Below, piece by piece: positions 8,901 to 16,326 of a DNA stretch of 37,514 nt. The position numbers and the translations under genes are program-made. The stretch covers positions 1 through 37,514 of the IMG/VR virus record IMGVR_UViG_3300031595_000041. One strand, written 5' to 3'. The number at the start of each line of letters is the position of its first letter. Positions within the stretch are counted from its first letter, which is position 1. This stretch comes from a virus. The notes below the pieces were generated by a model. It made no database searches, was not told the origin of the DNA, and saw only the letters and a program-made list of their open reading frames with translations.

Positions 8901-9701
8901 GCGCCAGTTCCAAATGGAGCAAAAGCAGTGGAGACAAAGATGGCATTCGATTTAACAACAAAAGAAGGTCGTACAGCTTACCGAGCAAAATTAGCTGCTG
9001 ATGCAACTGGTAAAGAAGATGATGGTGAGATTCAATCCGTCGAATCTATGAAGCATAGTGATATGCTAGATGAAGCCAACAAACTAACCGATGGTCAGAC
9101 ACAACTTGATGTCAAACCTTCAGATAGTCTTGGTCTAGTTGAAACAAAGCCAGAACAACAAAAAGCAGATCTAGAAGTAGCACGCGCAGAACCAAAAGTT
9201 CGCAAAGAAGCTGAACGTCTAAATCAACTAATCTCTGAAGGCAAAGTTAAAGTTGCAGAACTTGATTCACTAATTGCACAAGGTCTAGATTCAGAGGTTG
9301 TTAAATACTGGAAACAATACTGGGGTCAAGCTGGCAAAGAAGGTTCAGAGTTTGCTAAGCTTCTAACAACCGAAACAATGAAAGCAAAAGCACAAGAAGA
9401 AATTGCTGCTCACAAAGTCAAGCTAGGTCGTGCATATGAACTAGCAAACGAAATGGTTCGTCGTGGTCTATGTGAAGATGAACGAACCGCTATCGCAGGT
9501 CAAGTTGATCAAATCATGACATGGAACGATGAGGGTTTTGAAAGCATGAAACGAGTTATTGCAAAACATGCACCAAAATCATTGAAAAAACAAGCCATGC
9601 CAGTAGTTGGTCTCAAATCAGAAGAAATGTTCTCTGAACAAGCAACAGAGTCAGGTCTTCAAGATGAACTAGAAAACGCATTCTCAGGCAGAAAATACTA
9701 A
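5919..9701 (+). CDS. Prohead protease-like / scaffold-like fusion protein, 1260 aa
   Basis: Residues 1-240 resemble the prohead maturation proteases of large tailed phages (T4 gp21/herpes assemblin-type serine proteases). H132 in CVDHKSS and S181 or S183 in KTSVSMG are candidate catalytic residues. A zinc-knuckle-like set follows (C193, C196, C207, H209). Residues 400-470 and 491-562 are two copies of a module with GGVNEPTPG, YPVD, PFP.VG, GLHPSP and SADQKDEL. A conserved-looking domain follows (SAWQVFAKNEDGEKLVF; about 585-650). Next come an Ala/Pro/Gly linker (about 650-690), helices, a Lys/Glu/Asp block (about 860-905), and a C-terminal helical region. The acidic, helical, linker-rich remainder looks like a scaffold or core protein. 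Strong internal ribosome binding sites precede in-frame ATGs at 7089 and 7377, so shorter products are possible. The start at 5919 abuts the upstream stop. Confidence 0.75.
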   Translation: MFTKIGELSSLDGSSIQSEESVFADPSVDERFKKFATELRRVAPKANDFLYFSAVMLHSAEAALVNADGTAKLNSRGEQVKAHWEKKGDSWKWVCSDAHVRPLKNSNGDIFPEEELLKAYKLWIGKPLCVDHKSSQVDAIRGVILDTYYDRTFKRVIGLCALDKISYPELARGVSTGYKTSVSMGTAVGKAICTDCGTVARTEHDFCSHMRSKSCYGEINVDLQPIELSIVVNGADPQAKIRTILAHAQEINNALDESGKKINQMINEEIDPANKINQMIGEEISKPALKAKLDKLMAEHHKLKLEIAELEKMYAQAPDTNTATDHQSCGTESSPSDETNQESFGLNLPERFASNNNTLLDQVKNLMSSVEGRLNNMETALHTLTNKEDTMSKDAMNKKEAYYQGAGGVNEPTPGQKKYPVDPANEKLRMEDKHMQGESPFPEVGAIDGLHPSPESADQKDELERKKMLARAERRNAALQKAKENVMKTKEAYWNGGGGVNEPTPGKQKYPVDNLEYELREKEDKQMVGQKPFPGVGDVEGLHPSPLSADQKDELARKKLLQRASLKARFVRTAKTDGTNDLGNSAWQVFAKNEDGEKLVFTASVNEITGGRSDVLFDMVATKEFGTKMLEKIRTVGFEQANAIYKKGQAVAAPGGAPGAADAGGAGAAPAMPDMGAPAAPADAAPAGDDAKPEDQGGKGDPKDTAMKLAEKVRDYASDLLEAVRSLTGEQSQMGDMEQGLEAMPKAASQVLAPMYKSRRELNSGLLSGAKKSLAELKDHHDELKLIASIVENLSEANKDYANTVVEDAFADAKKACNDAEVLLKSFSSYVKGVAGLNKRAEEAKQASMFSFAEDEDMNDARKKAKKDKEEKASKEKASKEKAEKEDKAEKEEEEEDEDKSDADDTNAFMGDTFEQADKLDKTQPGDESWEIPGRGDKNDHMDHPEHDDGELGLEDLDLPTDGDDGEEHEDADKPVFDMDADDQNDTMVDLPAGAPVPNGAKAVETKMAFDLTTKEGRTAYRAKLAADATGKEDDGEIQSVESMKHSDMLDEANKLTDGQTQLDVKPSDSLGLVETKPEQQKADLEVARAEPKVRKEAERLNQLISEGKVKVAELDSLIAQGLDSEVVKYWKQYWGQAGKEGSEFAKLLTTETMKAKAQEEIAAHKVKLGRAYELANEMVRRGLCEDERTAIAGQVDQIMTWNDEGFESMKRVIAKHAPKSLKKQAMPVVGLKSEEMFSEQATESGLQDELENAFSGRKY
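7080..7091 (+). promoter_or_regulatory. Internal ribosome binding site and in-frame start (codon 391)
   Basis: GAGG at 7080-7083 is followed after five bases by ATG at 7089, in frame with the 5919 gene at codon 391. The predicted product, 870 residues starting MSKDAMNKKEAYYQG, would lack the protease domain. Several phages encode the scaffold as an in-frame 3' product of the protease gene (lambda C/Nu3 is the classic case). The site itself is plainly visible. Its use is inferred. Confidence 0.5.
7116..7611 (+). repeat. Two tandem protein-module repeats inside the protease/scaffold gene
   Basis: Copy one begins at 7116 (EAYYQGAGGVNEPTPG) and copy two at 7389 (EAYWNGGGGVNEPTPG). The spacing is 273 bases, or 91 codons. 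Both copies carry, in order, GGVNEPTPG, KYPVD, ED K-M-G, PFP-VG, GLHPSP and SADQKDEL, and end in a basic helix. Each copy is preceded by its own ribosome binding site and ATG, which suggests duplication of a once-separate small gene. Confidence 0.8.
7366..7379 (+). promoter_or_regulatory. Second internal ribosome binding site and in-frame start (codon 487)
   Basis: AGGAG at 7366-7370 is followed after six bases by ATG at 7377, in frame at codon 487 (MKTKEAYWNGGGG). This is among the best Shine-Dalgarno matches in the window although it lies inside a gene. It sits at the beginning of the second module copy, just as the 7089 site sits at the first. Confidence 0.45.
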
Positions 9702-9721
9702 ACGGTAAAAAGGATAAACAA

Positions 9722-10237
9722 ATGAAAAACGTAGATCTATCTAATAGTATTGCTGCCGATATGGATAAAGTATTAAATAGTGATGAGAATAAGCAGTTAT
9801 TCTCATCCGCCTCAGTACTAGAAAAACTGGCATTCAAAAAAGTATCCGAAGACGATAAAACAACTGAAGTTGAAGTTGAGCTTGAAAATGCTCTAACAAA
9901 GAACGCTTCAGCAGAAGTTGACGAAGTTGTATCAGAAGATGATGTAGTTGCTATGCTATTACAAGCATCAGAAGATCTTGATACTCTTGGTTTTGACAAA
10001 TTAGCTTCGTACAGCGCGCTTATAGCTGACAAACTAATGGTCGAAGCAAAAGCAAAGGCTAAAACAAAGTCTGATAAAAAATCAGACAAGAAATCAGATA
10101 AGAAATCTGATAAAGCCAAATCTGATAAAAAAATGGATATGAAAGATCGCATGAAGAAAATGCGTGAAATGCAAGGTAAAGGAAAGAAAGATTCCAAAAA
10201 AGAAGATAAAAAAGATTCAAAGAAATCCTCTAAATAA
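9722..10237 (+). CDS. Head-region protein with Lys-rich tail, 171 aa
   Basis: Not a named family. The N-terminal 110 residues are acidic and helical, including LLQASEDLDTLGFDKLASYS. The last 60 residues are a Lys/Ser/Asp repeat tract (SDKKSDKK units) ending in poly-Lys/Ser. The charge layout, an acidic helix followed by a basic tail, is typical of scaffold, core or DNA-associated internal head proteins. AAGGA precedes the ATG. It follows the protease/scaffold gene by 20 bases and shares a short helical motif (D-LGFDKLA / FDKLGMNKEA) with the next gene. This suggests the two are related. Confidence 0.7.
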   Translation: MKNVDLSNSIAADMDKVLNSDENKQLFSSASVLEKLAFKKVSEDDKTTEVEVELENALTKNASAEVDEVVSEDDVVAMLLQASEDLDTLGFDKLASYSALIADKLMVEAKAKAKTKSDKKSDKKSDKKSDKAKSDKKMDMKDRMKKMREMQGKGKKDSKKEDKKDSKKSSK

Positions 10238-10246
10238 TCGGAACAC

Positions 10247-11068
10247 ATGTTCAATAAAAAAGATATATCATCAGAGTTAGCTGAATCAATGGCAAGTCAT
10301 CTCGTTGGTAATACCATCGAGAAACGTGCAGAAGATTTAAATAAGTTTGCGACTGCAATTGATCATATCAGTGATGCAGCAGAAACGTTTGATAAACTTG
10401 GAATGAACAAAGAAGCTGAAGCACTAACTACATTACTAGAAATAATAGCAGGTAAAAAATCAAAGAAAAAATCTAAACCAAGTAAATCCAAAAAGAAGCC
10501 ATCAAAATCAAAGAAAACTGATTCGGCAACAAAAGGATTAACCGGTGAAAAAATGGTTGATAACCTAAAACACAAAGGTTGGGTTTTCAATGCTGATGAT
10601 CAAAATAATGGAAATGACCATACAGATGGTTGTATGTGCAGTATGTGTATGGATGTAAATGATGTTCGTCATGGTGATGATTGCGTATGTTCAATATGTA
10701 TGAAAGATGACGAGAATGATGTAAAGCATCATAATAAATCTGAGAATAAAAATCATTATTGGGACGGGCACTCTCGTGATGAGTGCGAAGAATGGTCTAC
10801 ATGCCCACAACATCGTAATCAGTCTAATACAAAAGAAGATGAGTGGTATCGACACTGGGCAGATAAAGATGATAAAAACGATCACTTCGATACAGAAGAA
10901 GATGCTGGATCTCATATAAATAGAGATGATAATTGTCATATAGATATAGAAGAAAGCGAACCATTCGATTTTAGTGATACTTCAATAGATAGAAATCATA
11001 GCGATGATGATGTGAATTATGCAGAAATGTTCAAGCAATTTAATAATGATTTTGAAGATGAAGTATAA
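10247..11068 (+). CDS. Cys/His/Asp-rich protein of unknown function, 273 aa
   Basis: Three regions can be seen. A helical N-terminus (1-70) resembles the preceding gene product. A Lys/Ser/Pro basic block covers about 70-92. The long C-terminus is very acidic, Asn/Asp/His-rich, and contains two CxCxxC clusters (C129, C131, C134 and C146, C148, C151), plus C180 and C186 among many His. Such clusters suggest metal binding. The acidic tail recalls DNA-mimic or scaffold tails, but neither is proven. It ends just before a strong terminator, so it is the last gene of the protease/scaffold transcription unit. Confidence 0.7.
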   Translation: MFNKKDISSELAESMASHLVGNTIEKRAEDLNKFATAIDHISDAAETFDKLGMNKEAEALTTLLEIIAGKKSKKKSKPSKSKKKPSKSKKTDSATKGLTGEKMVDNLKHKGWVFNADDQNNGNDHTDGCMCSMCMDVNDVRHGDDCVCSICMKDDENDVKHHNKSENKNHYWDGHSRDECEEWSTCPQHRNQSNTKEDEWYRHWADKDDKNDHFDTEEDAGSHINRDDNCHIDIEESEPFDFSDTSIDRNHSDDDVNYAEMFKQFNNDFEDEV

Positions 11069-11093
11069 AAATTAAGGGAGTAAAGATATGGAG

Positions 11094-11125
11094 AGCGAGG
11101 AAATTTTATGGTTTCCTCGCTTTTT
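11094..11125 (+). terminator. Intrinsic terminator after protease/scaffold unit
   Basis: A perfect 10-base inverted repeat, AGCGAGGAAA (11094-11103) and TTTCCTCGCT (11112-11121), has an 8-base loop and is followed by four more T. It lies 26 bases after the stop at 11068, so it closes the 5769-11068 block. Confidence 0.9.
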
Positions 11126-11178
11126 GCTATTTAGAGTTTTATTTTTGGTGATATATAGTTATTGAAAGGAACAGAAAT

Positions 11179-11871
11179 ATGTTTAGATTAGTTCAAGAAA
11201 GCAATCAACTTCCTTATAGCTGGCAGGTTGATCCATCAGCAGAGTTTGAAGCTGGAATGATAGCTCAACTAACAGTTATTGGTAATCAGGTAATGGCAAC
11301 AGTTAGTAATGGTAGCGCCCCCATTGGTATTATAGATGACCAGAAAACAAAAGCATTTACCAGTAATGCTTGGGATGAATCCATAGTTATTCCAACGACC
11401 GGTGTAGCCGGGCCTAATAATACAATCGTTACACCGGTTGATATAAAATGGGAACTCAATAATCCAAATGTTGTTCCAAATAGTTTTATATCTATTCCGG
11501 TTGAGGTTCAATTGATTCCAAGAAACGGCGTAATAGTATTCCCAGCCGGTACATTATTGAATTATGATTTATTAGGAACAGGTGAACCTAATGCAATTAA
11601 AACAAATGTTAGATATGCATATCAGATTCCGAATATAATTGGAGATGATAGCACATTCGCATCACAGCGTATAACGGTTTGGTTCGGTCGTTTGATTGGC
11701 GAAACAAATATGTTTGAGGTAAATCAGATATATGAAGTTAACGCTAATTTATTCGTTAGTGAGTTGGGGTTGTTAACAACCAGACAACCAGCTCCTAATT
11801 ATCCAGCTATGGCTATAGTTACAGCTCCTCCTACCCCAATGTCATCAACTCTTCAGTTCTTATGGCTATAA
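11179..11871 (+). CDS. Probable virion structural protein (decoration-like), 230 aa
   Basis: The protein is beta-rich, with few Lys and many Pro, Gly, Asn and Val. The N-terminal part (EFEAGMIAQLTVIGNQVMAT, then APIGIIDDQKTKAF) resembles a small beta-barrel module seen in phage capsid-associated or decoration proteins. No enzyme motif or coiled coil is present. AAAGGAA precedes the ATG. It is the first gene after a terminator, so it must have its own promoter in the 53-base gap. TTATTGAAAGG there resembles leader sequences of other structural genes. Decoration, head-stabilising or tail-tube roles are all possible. Confidence 0.65.
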   Translation: MFRLVQESNQLPYSWQVDPSAEFEAGMIAQLTVIGNQVMATVSNGSAPIGIIDDQKTKAFTSNAWDESIVIPTTGVAGPNNTIVTPVDIKWELNNPNVVPNSFISIPVEVQLIPRNGVIVFPAGTLLNYDLLGTGEPNAIKTNVRYAYQIPNIIGDDSTFASQRITVWFGRLIGETNMFEVNQIYEVNANLFVSELGLLTTRQPAPNYPAMAIVTAPPTPMSSTLQFLWL

Positions 11872-11933
11872 TAAATAATTGATATCTACCATTATTTTCT
11901 CATATTATTAGCCTACACCATCGGAGCAGATAT

Positions 11934-13052
11934 ATGGTATATACATTAAAAGATATAAAACATTTAGAAACTATTGCCAATCTTCAATCCAAAGAAGTAG
12001 AGCAATCAAAACCTATTTTTGTACAAGCTGAAGATACTTCGCTTACAGCTACAATATTAAAATTATGCAATAAACTTCGTGCTGAAGGTCATAATAAATA
12101 CGCGGAGTCAGTAGAAAATAAGTTTGTTAATTACAAAACTGCTGGTGTTCACTTATATCAAGCACACAAAGAAACTGGTGAAGATTTAGTTGATCAAGCA
12201 CATCCAGATGGTGATAATAAAATAGTTTCAGATGTATCAGATAATAATGGTGATGTTGAAACTATTGTATCTAAACATAAAAAAATTGTTGATATTGTTA
12301 ATAAACAACCAACTGGAAAATTAGCATCATATGTTGAGCAATGTAAAATTGCACTTGGTCAATCCATCACTATGCCAAAAACAATAGATACAATGAATAT
12401 TCGAGAGTTAATAAATTCTGCCAATGAAGATATACAAAAAATATATAATATGATTGTTAAATCAGGAGGAATAAGTTCTATAAGATTATCTGATATAAGA
12501 GATAGAATGTCTTTAATATCTAACTTAGTCAATACGCCTATTAAAGATATGTCAGCTGATGAAATCAATAAAGCCGTATCCGGAGTATCTGCCATATCAC
12601 AATGGCTACATCCAAATTTACTTCATAATTATTTACCAGATTTAATAAATAAAGGAGTTAGCACTGATGAATTATGGGATAAAATATCTGGAATTTTAAA
12701 TGGTGCAACTTCAAAATTAAAATCAGCTATATCTAAATTAGTTGATGAACAATATAAGGATGAGCCAAAAGATAATGTATCAGTAAAACAAAATCCACAA
12801 GCTGATAGCATAACAGAAAATTTTCAATCAATGATGGCGTTAATAACTCAGTTAGAAAGCCAAGTTAATAATGGTAAGTCTACTAATAAAGCTGCGCAAT
12901 TAGCTTGGTTAGATCAGATGAATCAAGCTGTTGGTGATAAGATGGCTCAATATTCATCTATTCAAAATAAAGAACCTGTTGCAAAAGAATATACAGATTT
13001 ATTGGGTCAAGTTAAACAAAGATTAGATGCTTTCAAATCAAAACTCGGTTAA
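11934..13052 (+). CDS. Unknown phage structural-region protein, 372 aa
   Basis: A mainly helical protein. Residues about 40-105 (LCNKLRAEGHNKYAESVENK, then AGVHLYQAHKETGEDLVDQA and HPDGD) form a pattern I have seen in uncharacterised proteins next to capsid genes of large phages. The function is unknown to me. The rest contains several amphipathic helices and no membrane span or Cys pair. CGGAG seven bases before the ATG supports the start. It opens a chain of closely spaced genes (13055, 14157, 15282, 16327), so these are probably one translational unit of virion or injection proteins. Confidence 0.7.
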   Translation: MVYTLKDIKHLETIANLQSKEVEQSKPIFVQAEDTSLTATILKLCNKLRAEGHNKYAESVENKFVNYKTAGVHLYQAHKETGEDLVDQAHPDGDNKIVSDVSDNNGDVETIVSKHKKIVDIVNKQPTGKLASYVEQCKIALGQSITMPKTIDTMNIRELINSANEDIQKIYNMIVKSGGISSIRLSDIRDRMSLISNLVNTPIKDMSADEINKAVSGVSAISQWLHPNLLHNYLPDLINKGVSTDELWDKISGILNGATSKLKSAISKLVDEQYKDEPKDNVSVKQNPQADSITENFQSMMALITQLESQVNNGKSTNKAAQLAWLDQMNQAVGDKMAQYSSIQNKEPVAKEYTDLLGQVKQRLDAFKSKLG

Positions 13053-13054
13053 TT

Positions 13055-14155
13055 ATGAAAAATAAAATTAATAAAATAGCACAAAATACTCCTCAAAATA
13101 TTCCAGATTATTTTGAAGGAACTAAGCCGTCAGAAGTACCAGCAGATTTTGTTGGACCAACTCAACAAGGACAAGCAGCACCAGCAGCTACTCCTGCCCC
13201 CGCTACACAATCTACTTCACAATATCCTCGTTCACAGTCAATTCAAGAAATGCAAACTGCTCTTCAAAGTCTCTATGGTGCATTCAAGAATTACCCAATG
13301 TTTAATAAAAAGCCAGACTATCGTGAACAAGACAAAGGTCAACGCGGCGCGGAGTACGGAGAAAACTACGAACATGGTAGCGATTCATTTTTGACAACTA
13401 TGATGAACCGACATGTAAATAAATCAGATATGGTTGGCACGGCAGATATGTCAGTGCAAGGTGCTCAAGCAGGTAAATCAGCAGATTTAATAAAACTATT
13501 AGAATCACTAAAGACATTCGGCAAAGGGCTTAATAAGCCAGATGGTGCTTGGGGACCGTATACAAATAATGCATTAAAAAATCTATATGCTATAACAAAA
13601 GCGATGTTAGAAATGTTAGCTAACCTGCATGTAAAACAAGACGTTTATACAAATAAAGATTTAGAAGAATTAAAATCTAGTATACCAGAAGATCCAAAAC
13701 AAAATCAAAATCCAGATGAATCTGCTACAACTATAACAAAAAATATAGCTAAAGTAAAAATGCTACTTGGAAGTTTCGTAAATGGAACTACTGGTGAAAA
13801 TAGCCAACTTGCTCCATATATAAATCAACAAAAAGCTTTTGAGACATCATTCAATAAGAAGCCAGTTAATTCAAGAGCATTAGTTGGATATAACGTTGCT
13901 CAATCACAAGTTCCAGTTCTAAATATACAGGTTCCAAAAGATCCAATGCATCCCGAACAAGGAACAGTTCCACTAGTATTAGGAAATCTTGCAACAGCAC
14001 AAGATTTTAAAGAGTTTGTTGATAGCTCTGGTATTATGGTTGATCATAAAAAACCAACAGATAAAGAGTCTATGAATAAGATAATTGAAACAATAGAAAA
14101 TAAAATAAAAGCGGTTAACACTAAAACCCCAGCAACAAATGAGCCCGGATACTAA
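13055..14155 (+). CDS. Unknown virion-region protein with PG-binding-like segment, 366 aa
   Basis: The N-terminal 60 residues are a Pro/Gln/Ala/Thr linker. Residues about 143-180 (ADLIKLLESLKTFGKGLNKP then DGAWGPYTNNALKNL) resemble the peptidoglycan-binding domain type 1, whose hallmark is D-G-x-W/F-G-x-x-T-x-x-A-L. The resemblance is partial, so cell-wall binding is only suggested. The remainder is mixed, with short conserved-looking stretches (VPVLNIQVPKDPMHPEQGTV). The gene starts two bases after the previous stop with only a weak ribosome binding site, so translation is probably coupled. Confidence 0.65.
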   Translation: MKNKINKIAQNTPQNIPDYFEGTKPSEVPADFVGPTQQGQAAPAATPAPATQSTSQYPRSQSIQEMQTALQSLYGAFKNYPMFNKKPDYREQDKGQRGAEYGENYEHGSDSFLTTMMNRHVNKSDMVGTADMSVQGAQAGKSADLIKLLESLKTFGKGLNKPDGAWGPYTNNALKNLYAITKAMLEMLANLHVKQDVYTNKDLEELKSSIPEDPKQNQNPDESATTITKNIAKVKMLLGSFVNGTTGENSQLAPYINQQKAFETSFNKKPVNSRALVGYNVAQSQVPVLNIQVPKDPMHPEQGTVPLVLGNLATAQDFKEFVDSSGIMVDHKKPTDKESMNKIIETIENKIKAVNTKTPATNEPGY

Positions 14156-14156
14156 T

Positions 14157-15281
14157 ATGACTTTTTTATATGATGAACAGATACTAAAAGAGTTCTCTAA
14201 ATTATTAGAGCCAAAGATTGCGCAACAAGCACCGCAACAAGCTTTTACGCCTGCTCAAATGCAAGATGTTGCATTAAAATTGTTAAATAACATCAAAACA
14301 AGCTATTCACCAATAGAAGTTCCAGAAGGCGCTCAGTTATTCTCAAGAAACGCACAAAACCTTAATGAACTAACAATGTGGATGCTCAATAATAAGGTTA
14401 AGTATAATAACCACCCAATTGTATTACATGATAAGTTTCAATTAGATAAGTCGGTTCAATATACAGAATTTAATAATGCATACGTGTGGAAGGATGGATT
14501 AGTAGAGTTCCTAAAAGATTTACAAAATCAAGCAAAAGATAGTAATAATAATTTATTTATGCAACATGTTAATGGATTAATATCTGATGCAAATAAAGAT
14601 TTACAAGCAGGATTAGCAACAGAAGAAGATGCTAAATCAACAGGCGAAACAAAACAAAATCAACCAACACAACAAGGTCAACCAACAGCTCAACAAGATC
14701 AATCTGAACAAGGTCAATCTCAACAAGGTCAGGGTTCAGCAGTACAAAAAGCCGTATATGAAACACAACAAGTACTGAAACAAAATACTGGTTCTGATAG
14801 TTTCGAATTACCATTCGATGTTGATACTAATGATGTAGATATTAAACGAATGAATAATTTTGCTCGTCAAATAGGTTTTACGTTTCAAACGGCAATTGAT
14901 CAAAGTAAATGGGGAATTATGAACTCACAAGTAGAACAGGTACTAAGTTCTATCTCTAAATGGTATATAGTCGCAACGCCAGAAGCAAAACAAGGTGGGT
15001 TCCAGCTCAGTATAAATACAAATATAGATTCTTTCGTAAATACATATGCTGATAAAGATTATACTAAAGCATTAGCAATGTTGAATAATTTAATACCATT
15101 ATTACAGGTAACTCATAATTTATTAAATACATTACTAGCAAGTAAAACATATGTACAACTTTCTAATGGTGCGGGAAATTTAACCAATCAAGCATCAAGG
15201 GCACAAGAAATGATTACTTGGGCTCAACACTGGATATCACGAATAGAAGATATTTTACGAAACAATGCCGTTAGGAAATAA
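14157..15281 (+). CDS. Unknown protein with Gln-rich linker, 374 aa
   Basis: I chose the ATG at 14157, next to the previous stop (TAATATG). The ATG at 14139 lies inside the upstream gene without a ribosome binding site. Residues 1-155 are mixed. About 165-200 is a Gln/Gly/Thr/Ser linker (QPTQQGQPTAQQDQSEQ). The C-terminal half is helical, with W-rich turns (QSKWGIMNSQ, SKWYIVATP, WAQHWISRIED). The DNA of the linker is a low-complexity CAA repeat that could vary in length by slippage. No family is recognised. The position suggests a virion or injected protein. It ends exactly where the next gene begins. Confidence 0.65.
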   Translation: MTFLYDEQILKEFSKLLEPKIAQQAPQQAFTPAQMQDVALKLLNNIKTSYSPIEVPEGAQLFSRNAQNLNELTMWMLNNKVKYNNHPIVLHDKFQLDKSVQYTEFNNAYVWKDGLVEFLKDLQNQAKDSNNNLFMQHVNGLISDANKDLQAGLATEEDAKSTGETKQNQPTQQGQPTAQQDQSEQGQSQQGQGSAVQKAVYETQQVLKQNTGSDSFELPFDVDTNDVDIKRMNNFARQIGFTFQTAIDQSKWGIMNSQVEQVLSSISKWYIVATPEAKQGGFQLSINTNIDSFVNTYADKDYTKALAMLNNLIPLLQVTHNLLNTLLASKTYVQLSNGAGNLTNQASRAQEMITWAQHWISRIEDILRNNAVRK

Positions 15282-16301
15282 ATGCGCCCCCAACTGCAAT
15301 ATATAGCCGATACTATTTTGATAGAGTCTTTAACAAAAGAAGATGGTAAAATTGCCATTGCTCAAGATAGTTCTGCTTCATCACCAGTTAGCAGTTTGAA
15401 ATCATATGTATCATCAATTTTTAATAAAGATAAACCTACTATATCTGGTGTCATGTCTCTTTTTACTGATGGTCTTATATTTAGTCTTGGTGGCACCAAA
15501 TTAAAAATACTATATGCTCTTGCTAAAGCGTTTGGATTTAATTGGCAAGGATTTTGGCATACAGTTGGAACAGATGTTGTGGATTTTGTAAAAGATATAT
15601 TGTCATCTGGTAAAAAAGCAGACCCTAATACAACCGCTACAAAAGCCAATGATATTGCAGCAAATGCAGTTAATGCTAATTTTACTGGAACCGTAGATCA
15701 ATCTAAAATAAAAGAGATGTTAGGTCAAGGTTTGCTAAAATCTTTTAGTATTGAATACAACTCAAACTTAGTTAAAACTGCCAGTATAACAAGTAAAATA
15801 GCAGGAGTTTTAATTAGGATAGTTGGGTGGTTAATAATAACAGTTATAGGTATGATAGGTCTTTCAGAAATCGGTAAATTGGTTTCTGGTAAGGGTTCTG
15901 AAAAAGAAGAAACATCACAGAATACAGGTAAGCTAATTCAGATATCGCCAGATGCACCGTCAGATTTATTTTCTATGCATAGAAACAATATGTCATCAAT
16001 ATGGATTGAACACGGTAATATAGAAGATATTGAAAACATATTAAAAAATTGGATATTTTCTGCGTACCCTCAATTGAAAAAATATGAAAATTTATTAACA
16101 ACTTCTCCTGCTTTTCAGTCAATGTTAGATAAGTTTGAAGAAAGAAATAAACTTGCAAACGGATTAGGGTTTATATCAGTGCCTAGACCATATCAAAGAA
16201 AAATAGATATAGTTTCTATGATAGTTGGATCTTTTCTACGAGCAGCCGGCGTTAAAGAAAACTCAAGTATAGGAACAGACAGCAGGGCTATAACTGCATA
16301 A
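15282..16301 (+). CDS. Membrane-segment protein, possible injected virion protein, 339 aa
   Basis: The start at 15282 immediately follows the previous stop, with AGGAA upstream. A clear hydrophobic span lies at about 173-194 (IAGVLIRIVGWLIITVIGMI). A weaker amphipathic hydrophobic region lies at 52-107 (SGVMSLFTDGLIFSLGG, ILYALAKAFGFNWQGFW). No signal peptide is present. The C-terminal 140 residues are soluble and charged. A transmembrane protein inside a head or neck gene cluster suggests an ejected protein that enters the host membrane during infection. It could instead be a holin-like or other host-membrane protein, although it is longer than a typical holin. Confidence 0.65.
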   Translation: MRPQLQYIADTILIESLTKEDGKIAIAQDSSASSPVSSLKSYVSSIFNKDKPTISGVMSLFTDGLIFSLGGTKLKILYALAKAFGFNWQGFWHTVGTDVVDFVKDILSSGKKADPNTTATKANDIAANAVNANFTGTVDQSKIKEMLGQGLLKSFSIEYNSNLVKTASITSKIAGVLIRIVGWLIITVIGMIGLSEIGKLVSGKGSEKEETSQNTGKLIQISPDAPSDLFSMHRNNMSSIWIEHGNIEDIENILKNWIFSAYPQLKKYENLLTTSPAFQSMLDKFEERNKLANGLGFISVPRPYQRKIDIVSMIVGSFLRAAGVKENSSIGTDSRAITA

Positions 16302-16326
16302 TTAGCAATATATTATAGGAATAAAT

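Noticed and set aside
8318-9006. Long reverse-strand frames over the Lys/Glu-rich part of the protease/scaffold gene
   Set aside because: They mirror the biased composition of the forward gene (Ser/Phe-rich or His/Leu-rich products), lack ribosome binding sites, and all supported genes are on the plus strand.
9613-10254. A 213-codon reverse-strand frame opposite the 9722 gene
   Set aside because: Its Ser/Phe/Leu-rich repeats are the complement of the Lys/Asp codons of the forward gene; no start signal.
14139-14156. Earlier start for the 14157 gene
   Set aside because: It lies inside the 13055 gene without a ribosome binding site; 14157 directly follows the stop.
15011-15018. TATAAATA inside the 14157 gene
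   Set aside because: Middle of a coding region; expected by chance in AT-rich DNA.
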